Positions 11,082-20,015 of a stretch of DNA of 64,000 bases are shown in pieces. A program made the translations under genes and the position numbers. Each line of letters begins with the position of its first letter. Position 1 is the first letter of the stretch. Location: contig NC_063263.1 in assembly GCF_019578655.1 (NCBI RefSeq), forward strand, positions 25,171,001 through 25,235,000, given 5' to 3'. Origin of the DNA: Ricinus communis (lineage: Eukaryota; Streptophyta; Magnoliopsida; Malpighiales; Euphorbiaceae). The notes under the pieces are model-generated. The model made no database searches and was not told where the DNA came from. It was given only the letters and a program-made list of their open reading frames with translations.

Positions 11082-11089
11082 TATTTATA
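11082..11089 (-). promoter_or_regulatory. TATA box upstream of the element E accessory ORF
   Basis: TATAAATA on the minus strand, about 57 bp before the ATG of the broken 187-codon ORF. It is inside the element rather than in its LTR, so it may be a subgenomic promoter. Inferred from sequence only. Confidence 0.35.
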
Positions 11090-11534
11090 AAGCAACTTCT
11101 AAGAGTTTTAGTCCTAATTGAAGTTGATAGTGCTTATTGGAATAATATCAGGATTCTAGCTATCATAGTGAAACTAAACTCTTATTCCTTAAAGAAAAGG
11201 AAAAGAAAGACAATTATATTACAACAACTAATTTAATTCTAATTAACTAAAACTCTAAAATCTCATGTGTCTTAATTAAATTCAAATGGGCTTGACGTAT
11301 GAAAAATTAAACTAAAACCTAGTAGGAGTCAAGAATGGGCTCAAGTCCTTATTCCTAAAACAAAAGGAAGAAAATAATAATAAAAACATAATTAACCAAA
11401 AATAAAAATAATAGTAAAACCAATTAAAAGGAAATAGTAGGTTACCTCCTACCAAGCACTTTTTTAACGTCATGTTAGCTAGACAGTTCTGTATCAACTC
11501 ACGTTGACTCGAGAAGTTGTAAAACTTCTTTTCC
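11090..11534 (-). mobile_element. Spacer between integrase end and accessory ORF, element E
   Basis: AT-rich. On the minus strand near 11460-11425 it reads TLKKCLVGGNLLFPF, a degraded form of the short motif that follows integrase in Athila-like elements (compare 6750-6780 and 17290-17320). Nothing else is recognised. Confidence 0.4.
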
Positions 11535-11736
11535 TTAATCAAACTCTCCTCCAAAATATGGTTCCAACCTATGGCCATTAACTTTGAAATCATCCTTTTT
11601 AGGACGAGTTAACTCAACTATTCCAAATGGAAAGATTTGCTTACTCACAAATGAGCCTGACCAACGTGACTTTAACTTACCCAGAATTAGCCGAAGTCTC
11701 GAATCGAATAAAAGCACCTTATCTCCATGATATCCT
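11535..11736 (-). pseudogene. Integrase C-terminal fragment of element E, cut by element D
   Basis: Minus strand: LLFDSRLRL, GKLKSRWSGSF, IFPFGIVEL and VNGHRLEPYF in one open frame. The same motifs occur on the plus strand in element D near 17040-17190 (KSRWSGPF, VFPYG, VNRHRLKHYY). This is the end of an Athila-type integrase. It is truncated exactly where the element D LTR begins, and the bases before it (ATCCT, 11732-11736) are the expected target duplication. Confidence 0.75.
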
Positions 11737-13182
11737 TGATGTTACACATATTTTCATACTTGATTTTGAGTCTTTTTAGAGTAATTTATGTGTTTTTGTA
11801 TTAGAATCGCCTTGTTTTAGTTTTCTTTATGTCTCAGGTGTTAATCTAGGCACATCATCAAAGTTAGAGAGAAATCAGACTAGAATCGAGAAAAAACAGA
11901 CGAATGGGGCGCGTTAGACTACGCCTTTCCAACACGCCTGTGCTGGAGAGAAAAGTTAGGGTCAGAAGGTTGCTGAAATGCCTTACCTATAGCGAAAAGA
12001 AGTGATTTGCAACACGATTTTCGAGAGTGACATGGCCTAGGAGCATGTTTGTGCTGAGGAGCACGACCCAGATCCAAGCTGTGCTGAAGAAAGCCAAATG
12101 TACACTTTTAAATCAGCACGGCCCAAATCTAGGCCGTTTTGAATCCCGAATCCTAAGTTAAAAAAAAAAGAGAAGGGGCCGTGTAGAGAAAAAGAGAGAA
12201 TTTTGGAGCATTCAAGATAAACCTTGAGAGCTAACTTCCAAACGATCAAAAAGAGGAAAACGGAGACGAATTCCACTTCAACATCATCAACATAGCTGCT
12301 CTTGAGGATTGGATCAAAGATTCAAAGGAAAGAAGAAAGAGATCTTGAGCTATATAGTTATTCAAGAGGGGATAGCATCTCACCATTTGAGAAAAGGGTG
12401 TTCATATTCTTTTCGATTCTTGTCTACTTTGTATTCAATTCTTGTTTTAGGTTAATCATGAACATGTGTAACTAATTCTGTCAAACCCATTTGGGGGCGA
12501 TCTTTAGCCATGCTGGATTGTTTTGTGCTTAAATGATTGGATTATTGATTTAAGATTGTAGTTTTCATTCAAGTATAATAAAATTTATTATTTCTTCTTC
12601 ATTGTTGAATCAATTTGAGAACTCCTTTGTCATTGAGAAATTCAATTGAGTTTGGACGACTGCTTGTGTAATTAGGTGATTTGCATCCTAGAGATAAGTG
12701 TAATAGCTTACTAGAATAAGAACTAGACACTCTTATTAGCGGTAATTTAGAGATTAATGCTATTCTAAAATCAATTGTTATGAAGAGATTCCAACTTTAG
12801 ATCTTTAGGGTTAGGGATTGGTTAACTTGAGAGAGAAGCTAATTCATTCAACAAATTATCCACAAATCGCAATTCTTAATCAATCATTTCATGATTTATT
12901 ATTTATAAGCCGGCTAGCTAAAGTGATCCCCAATTAGGTTAACTCATCTTATTGTCCTTCTTTAACTCTCATTCTCTTTGTTAAGATTTAGCTTTCAATT
13001 GCATTCTCAATCATTTTTATTTAATAATCTTCACCACCTTTTGATCGGTTAGATACTAGGAATAGCGTAGTAGTAGTAGCTTCTCAGTTCCCGTGGGATA
13101 GATATTGATACTTGCCATAGCTATATTACATTTGATAGGTGCGCTTGTCTATAGATTGCTAGTCGTGTTTAGTGAGCTATCA
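11737..13182 (+). mobile_element. 5' LTR of element D
   Basis: TGATGTTACACATATTTTC to GTGAGCTATCA, 1446 bp. It has no second copy in the window, so it is a different subfamily from C and from 1/B. The end is fixed by the primer site 6 bp later. Confidence 0.7.
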
Positions 13183-13188
13183 AGTTTT

Positions 13189-13206
13189 TATCGTCGTTGC
13201 CGGGGA
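13189..13206 (+). other. Primer binding site of element D, tRNA-Asp type
   Basis: TATCGTCGTTGCCGGGGA, three mismatches to the TGGCGCCGTTGCCGGGGA consensus. Confidence 0.7.
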
Positions 13207-13379
13207 CCTTGTCTTAAGAAATATTATGAACTGCGTGTTCTTATTAATTTAGCCATTTATTCTTCATTCTTTATTTGTTTTTTGTTAAATTTTATTCTTT
13301 TATTCATTTATATTGTTGGTTATTTATTGTTTTAGGTAGTGTATAACCAGAAGGTCCAATCATGATCTAGTAGACCCTC

Positions 13380-14060
13380 TACCAGAACTAGAGCGATCCC
13401 TCAAGAAATTGAGGAAGTGATTGAACATAGAAGAAAAAGAGATTCAGGTTGGGAAAGCCGTACACGAGCGTGAGTTGGAAAATATTACAGTAGAGATGGC
13501 AAACGCCAAACGACAATAATGACAATAACGAGACCGGTTGTTGCCGCCAGCAATTTTGAAATAAAGCCTAATGTGATTCAGATGGTGCAGCAAACGGTTC
13601 AAATCGAAGGCTTGCCAGATAAGGATCCTAATGCACATATAGCAAGTTTTTTAGAGATTTGTGATACCTTAAAGATTAATAGGACAATAGACGATGCAAT
13701 TTGTCTCCGCTTGTTCCCATTTTCTTTGAAGGATAGAGCAAAGCGGTGGCTACATTTACTAGCTCCTAACACTATCAATACTTGGGATTCTTTGGTAGAG
13801 AAATTTCTATTTAAGTACTTTCCTCCCTCTAAAACTACTAAACTTAGAAATGACATATCTTCTTTTGTGCAGTTTGACGATGCTGCCCACACTATAGACT
13901 ACCAATCTGGTTACAGGTACAAACTTTTTATAATGGTTTGAATTTGGCTACTAAGCAGATGGTAGATGCAGCTACAGGTGGTTCTTTGAGCAGCAAGACA
14001 CTAGAGCAAACTCAAAGTTTGATTGAGGAGATGGCCACAAACAATTACCAGTAGCACACT
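13380..14060 (+). pseudogene. gag of element D (capsid domain)
   Basis: The longest clean frame is 13519-13941 and gives a retrotransposon gag/capsid domain. It reads NFEIKPNVIQMVQ, then DPNAHIASFLEICDTLKIN, then LFPFSLKDRAKRWLHLL and WDSLVEKFLFKYFPPSKT; the last two are hallmarks of gypsy gag. A frame change near 13940 is followed by TGGSLSSKTLEQTQSLIEEM, the usual next segment. The coding stretch then stops near 14055 without a zinc knuckle. It would have formed the virus-like particle. Non-functional as it stands. Confidence 0.75.
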
Positions 14061-14109
14061 ACTACGAGCAGGACGACATGTAATTATCACTTTTGATTTA
14101 AATAATTCT

Positions 14110-17100
14110 ATGAAACAGTCCTTAGATCATGATGATGTTGTGTTTTCTATTGATTTACTTGATGATATTGATATACAATTGTAGGAAATATTAGTTGGTG
14201 ATCCTTTACAAGTTGCCTTGCAGGCAGAGAATGAGTATGAGCTATCTAATGAGAGTGTGTTGGAGCAGCTTGCATTTTTGTTAGCTAATGAACCAAGCAA
14301 GAATGCTGATAAGTTTGTTGAGATTGACAAGATAGGTGTGCAGAAATTAAGGCCATTACTTGAGGAACCACCAGTCCTTGAGTTGAAAGAGCTCCTAAAG
14401 CACCTCAATTATGCATATCTGGATAAGGATAATAGGTTGCCTGTTATCCTAGCAGCAGACTTGACACCTGAAGAGAAGAAGATGACTTTAGCCTCTCTTA
14501 GGAAGTACTAGAAGGCATTTGCTTAGAAAATTGCTGAAAATTCCTAGGATTAGTCCTAGCTATTACTTACACAAGATCCTTATGGAGGATAGCTACAGGC
14601 CAGTGGTGCAACCACAGTGCAGACTGAACCTGAACATGAAAGAAGTGGTTAAAAAAGAGGTAATTAAACTTCTTGGTGCAGGTTTGATTTACCCTATATC
14701 TAATAGTTCGTAGGTTAGTCTTATGTAGGTAGTTCCCAAGAAGGGAGGGATGATTGTGCTTAAAAATGAGAAGGATGAGCTTATACCAACTAGAATGGTA
14801 ACTGGCTTTTGAGTGTGTATAGATTACAGGAGACTAAATGATGCCACTCGAAAGGACCATTTTCCCCTTCCTTTTATTGACCAAGTGTTGGAAAGGTTGT
14901 CTGGGCATATGTTTTATTATTTTCTAGATGGTTTTTCAGGTTACTTCCAGATTCCCATTGCACTTAAAGACTAGGAGAAGACAACCTTTACGTGCCCCTA
15001 TGGTACGTTTGCTTATAGGAGGATGCCATTCGGATTGTGCAATGCACCTGTAACTTTTCAAGGGTGTATGATGGTGATCTTCCACAATATGATTGAAGAG
15101 TCCATGGAGGTCTTTATGAATGATTTTTCTGTATTTGGTAACTCCTTTACGCATTGTTTACATAATCTAGAACGCATGTTTAAGCGTTGTGTGGATGCTA
15201 ACCTAGTTCTTAATTTAGAAAAGTGTCATTTTATGGTTAGGGAAGGTATAGTGCTCAGACATAAAATTTTGCATGAGGGGATGGAGGTCGATAGGGCCAA
15301 AGTGCATATTATTGCTAAATTACCCCCACCTAGTTTAGTTAAGGCTATTAGGAGCTTTTTAGGTCATGCAGGGTGCTATAGGAGGTTCATTAAGGACTTC
15401 TCTAAGATTGCTAGACCTTTAACTCAATTACTTGTAAGGATGTACCTATTGTATTTTCTTATGATTGTTTACAGGCTTTTTAGTTGTTGAAGAAGAAACT
15501 AACCACAACTCCGATTATGATTTCACCTAATTGAGAGCTGCCATTTAAGCTTATATGCGATGCTAACGATTTAGCAGTTGGAGATGTTTTAGGACAGATG
15601 AGAGACAAGAAGTTCCAACCAATTTATTATGCTAGCGAGATATTGACTGATGCCCAGAAGCACTATACTACCACTGAAAAGGAGCTTCTGCCTGTTATCT
15701 TTGCATTTGACAAGTTCAGATCTTATTTAATGCTATCAAAGACTATGGTCTACACGGACCATTCAGCACTCGGGTACTTGTTTAGCAAGAATGATGCAAA
15801 GCCTAGACTTATTCGTTGAATTCTGTTGTTGCAGGAGTTTGATATTGAGATCAAGGATAAGAAAGGTGTTGATAACTTAGCGTTAGACCACTTTTCTAGG
15901 CTAGAAAACCTAACTTTGGAGGCACTTGATGAAAGTGCGATTGATGATAATTTTTTGAATGAGTTCCTATGCTCAGTTCAGGTTAATTCTGATATCCCTT
16001 GGTTTTCTGATTTTGCAAACTATCCAGTTGCTAAAGTCCTTCCGAAGGGTATGACATTTCAACAAAAGAAGAAATTCTTTTCTGAATTGAAATACTACAT
16101 TTGGGAGGATCCTTTCTTATTCAGAGTTTATGTAGATAAGGTTATTTCGTGATGTGTACATGGGGAGGAAATCCTTCAGATTTTGAGGCACCAACAGGAG
16201 GTAATCAAGTTGTGAATCACATAGCTAGGAAGGTGTTAGACTCTGGATTCTACTGGCCGACGATCTTTGATGCATGCCAAAGATCATGTAACATCTCTGC
16301 TCGTGATAAGATGCCCCAGACGAGCATTCAAGCTGTTGAGATTTTTGATATTTGGGGCATCGACTTCATGGGACCTTTCCCTTCCTCCTATGGCAATAAA
16401 TACATATTGGTTGCCGTTGAATACTTTTCTAAGTGGGCCAAAGCATAAGTTTTTCCCATTGATGATGCTAGGGTAGTTATGAGATCCCTCAAAAGCATGT
16501 TTGCTATATTCAGGACACCTAGAGCTCTTATTAGTGATAGGGGGACTCATTTCTATAATACCTAGTTAGAAAAGGTGCTTAAATGCTATGGTGTATCACA
16601 TAGGTTTTCTACACCCTATCACCCACAAATCAATGGGCAAGTGGAGGTCACTAATAGGGGTTTGAAACAGATTTTAGAGAAAACTGTAGGAGTGAGTAGG
16701 AAGGACTGGGCGGAGAAGCTATATGATGCCCTGTGGAAATTTAGGATGGCCTATCGTACTTCAACTGGTTTTACACCATATAGGCTAGTTTAAGGGAAAG
16801 CATGCCATTTGCATGTTGAACTTGAGCATAAAGCATTGTGGGCTTTAAAAACTTGCAATTTTGATGTTGTTAATGCAGGTAAACATAGATAGTGGCAGCT
16901 TAACGAGTTGGAAGAGTGGCATAACCAAGCATATTGTAACTCCTTAATCTACAAGGAGCATACCAAGAAGTGGTATGACAAGAGGCTAAGGAGCACCAAG
17001 GAGTTCTAAGTTGGGAATAATGTGTTATTGTATAACTCATGACTCTGGCTCTTTCCTAGTAAGCTAAAGAGCCGTTGGTCAGGACCGTTCACCGTCCAAT

Positions 17101-17236
17101 AAGTTTTCCCGTATGGCACAGTGGAATTGCACCATCCAGATAAGGGAAACTTCACGGTCAATAGGCATAGGTTGAAGCATTACTATGGTAACTCATTAGA
17201 GCTCGAGAAGCAAGTCAACCTTGTATTGTATCAATA
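14110..17236 (+). pseudogene. Degraded pol of element D (RT, RNase H, integrase)
   Basis: An acidic lead-in (YELSNESVLEQL near 14235) is followed by RT at about 14580-15430: VCIDYRRLND, the catalytic block as VFMNDFSVFG (the usual second-site Asp is Asn here), and FLGHAGCYRRFIKDFSKIA. RNase H lies at about 15530-15900 (ICDANDLAVG, YYASEILTDAQKHY, TDHSALGYLF). Integrase runs from about 16150 to 17230 in one frame ([50 protein letters not shown]). There are at least fifteen in-frame stops, among them 14182, 14509, 14524, 14711, 14726, 14810, 14972, 15532, 15817, 16446, 16563, 16791, 16890, 17007, 17040 and 17100, and a few frameshifts. It cannot encode active enzymes. Confidence 0.85.
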
Positions 17237-17480
17237 AGAGTAGCTAAAGCATTATGAGTCCAGCTAAATGACTCAGAAAAAAAAAAGAAACGTTTTTGGG
17301 AGGCACCCCAACTTTTATTTTATGTTTTTAAACATTTTGATCATTAGTTTTGGAACATTGTTGTTTGTAGTTTACTCTTCATTTTAATTTAGTTTTCTTT
17401 TCAAGTTTTCTATGCCATTTAAGTGTTTACAGATATGTGTGCTCAATTTTGCTAGAAGAGGAATCTCATTTCCTTTCATA

Positions 17481-18555
17481 AGCCTAAGGTCATTTTGGAA
17501 AAAAATTGGAGCGGTAAACTACTAATTTGGTGCAACTAGGGTACATCTAGTAAATCTAGAAGATGAACTTGCCTTTTAGAGACTGATTTTATAGAAATCA
17601 GCTGAGAATTAAGCAAGGAATTAAGGAAAGAGCAAAAGGAGCTTTAGAAAGAAAACTAAAAAAATGGGTAAGGAGAAGGAAGAAAGTATAAGCCTATATG
17701 TATGTCCTAAGGAGGGGGCAGAAATTTCATTTAGGTCCGTGGCCTGTCAAAATTCAATTTTAGTCCAAAAGTTGGTACAAGTCTGCAGAAGATATAGAAA
17801 AGCCCGATTAACACTCTGAGGGGAAATTTTTGAGAAAATTACAAGTTTGGTCCCTAACCTAGTAAAATTGCATTTAGTCCCTAGACGGGCCAAATACCAT
17901 TATAGCTTCTGGAAAGTAAAGTCAAATTATGCCCAAGTACCTCAAAGAGGAAAATTACCAAATCGACCTAAAGATGCGAAATTGTTTTCTAGAATGGAAA
18001 GCAACCAGAGGGAGGTCTCTACAATTACCAATTCAATGGGCATAGCTACCAATTATATGGGCGTGGTTTCCAATTCAAACGGACGTGGCTCTCAAAAAGC
18101 AGGCGAAGTCCTCAATCTAGGTAGGCGAAGTCCTCAAACCCAAGCACGCGAAGTCCTCAAATTAAGCAGGTGAAGTCCTTAAACCCCTAGTGGAGTGAAA
18201 TTGGCAATTTCCTAATGGAGTGAAGTTTTAAGTAGGCAAAGTCCTCAACCCAAGCGGGCATGGCCCTACATCGAACCATCAATCAAATTTTGAGCTTACG
18301 AAGTGTGGCTTCTTCAACTCAAATATCCTTTTATTATATCCCTAATATCTTTGATTTGTATTAATTTATTTAACGCATTTGCATGCTCATAAATTTCAAT
18401 AAATCAAGGGTAGTTGTCAGCATCCCTTTTCGGGATCTAAATATCAAGAAAAAAATGAAAAACCCTTTAATGAGAGTTACTGCTTTCTTGGGTCTCGAGA
18501 GGTGAAGAATAGGCGAATCTGAGGCTAGGGTCGAGATCAATCCAGCTAGAGTTAC
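17481..18555. other. Unclassified LTR-like sequence with a short degenerate minisatellite
   Basis: No gene. Around 17715-17890 it has phrases common in plant LTRs (TTTAGTCC, TTTGGTCCCTAA). From about 18060 to 18260 a unit containing GCGAAGTCCTCAA is repeated five or six times at uneven spacing of 20-60 bp. The sequence continues after the solo LTR at 20016, since the solo LTR is flanked by a target duplication. Confidence 0.4.
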
Positions 18556-20010
18556 TAATGTGCATAAAATACACACATCTAAATAGGGTTTTTAAGATTG
18601 ATTTTATGGACATTTGGATGTGAATTGGTCCCAACACTCACCCTATACGTATGTTTGTGTGCATTAGGTCCAAAAGAGGTCAAAGAATGATAAAGGAAAG
18701 AATTGGAGCATAATTGGACGTCAAATCTACCGAAACGAGCTAAGTATGCCCATGCAGAAGATTAACACGGCCATGTTGTATTCAACACTGGCCGTGTTAC
18801 AAACACGGCCACCAACACGGCCGTGTTGGATGCGTCAAACATGAAAGAAAAAAAAAACTTTTAGGGAGCACGGCCACAGAAAGTAACACAGCCAGGAACA
18901 CCAGCCCGTGTCACCAACACGGCCAGGGACACGGCCGTGTTGGAGGCGACATGGGGTATTAATTAAAAGAACGAAGAGAGAAAAAAAATGGAGGCGGCGA
19001 GGGTTAGAAAGTCCCAAACCCTATTTTTCTTTCCCTAAGGGCTTTCTGAGTTGAAACTAAGGGAAAAGAAGACTTGGATCAAGGTTTCAATCGGATTCCC
19101 TTCAAAGATCAAAGATTGGGCGAGGTTCGTTGATTGATTTTCAAATCGAGCAAGAGGAACAAGAATCAATTCAATTGGAGCAAAAGGATTTGGGGCTGTT
19201 TACTCTCATCCAAGGGTGTAATCGGGTTTTCTCTACCTTTGCTTATTATTGTAATTGAATTCTTATGTATTTTGAGAATGAACATGATTAGCTAGATTGA
19301 TTAAATCCATTGGGATTTCTTTACTATGTTGGCTTGATATTATATTGTTGGATTGTTTGAGTTGGCTTTGTATTGTTCTTGTTTTCAGTATTAATAAGAT
19401 AATGCATTATTCATGAGACGTTGTGAATTGTGATGTTTAGATTGCTTTATGAGATTAAGAAATCTGTTTGGCAATTGGAATTTTGAATAGCAAGAACTGG
19501 TTAATAATCGCTTAGAGATAAGGATAATTAACTAGCCGGATTAAGAATTAACAAAGCTTAATAGAGGCAGATTAAAGCTTAATGCTAATTTAAGAATCAA
19601 TCGTTAGGAAGAGATTCCAACTTTAGGTTATTAGATTTAGGAATTCGGTTATCTCGAGAGAGAAACCGAATTCGGTTAAGAATTCGTCCACGGGTAGCAT
19701 AATTAGACTCATCGATCCTTTATCTTTTGTTTGGTTGCCAACTAGTTTAGATTCCCTTTGGGTTTGTCTTCTTGTCTTGATTATTTCATTTATCAATTAC
19801 TCCTGTATCTCCCTCAGAACTTAGCTTATAGTTAATAGTTAGTTTAGAAATTATTCATCATCCATTTTAGGTTAATATAATAAAGAACAAAGAAGTAACT
19901 CTGGGCTTTCACTTTCCCGAGGAATACGATCTTGATACTCGCCATTAGTGCTAGACTGCATCGATAGGTACACTGCCTTAGATTGTAGCTAACACGAGTA
20001 GCACCCATCA
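18556..20010 (+). mobile_element. Solo LTR of family C
   Basis: 1455 bp, collinear with 3959-5400 over its whole length. It starts TAATGTGCATAAAATAC and ends GCACCCATCA. The flanks are GTTAC (18551-18555) and GTTAT (20011-20015), a 5-bp target duplication with one change. There is no primer site after it and no polypurine tract before it. It was therefore left by recombination between the LTRs of a full element. It carries the palindrome CCAACACGGCCGTGTTGG at 18812-18829. Confidence 0.85.
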
Positions 20011-20015
20011 GTTAT

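Larger units (their letters stand above)
11737..17480 (+). mobile_element. Athila-like gypsy element D (5' LTR, gag, pol; no 3' LTR seen)
   Basis: 5' LTR 11737-13182, primer site 13189-13206, gag, then RT, RNase H and integrase in the order typical of Ty3/gypsy. The zinc knuckle and protease are missing between gag and RT (about 14060-14110). After the integrase the sequence passes through an A-rich stretch (17277-17300) and a motif matching the pol end of element C, then stops resembling an Athila element near 17480. No copy of the 11737-13182 LTR follows, so the 3' end is deleted or displaced. Confidence 0.8.

Noticed and set aside
18060..18262. CRISPR-like array
   Set aside because: Repeats are imperfect, irregularly spaced and in a plant nuclear context.
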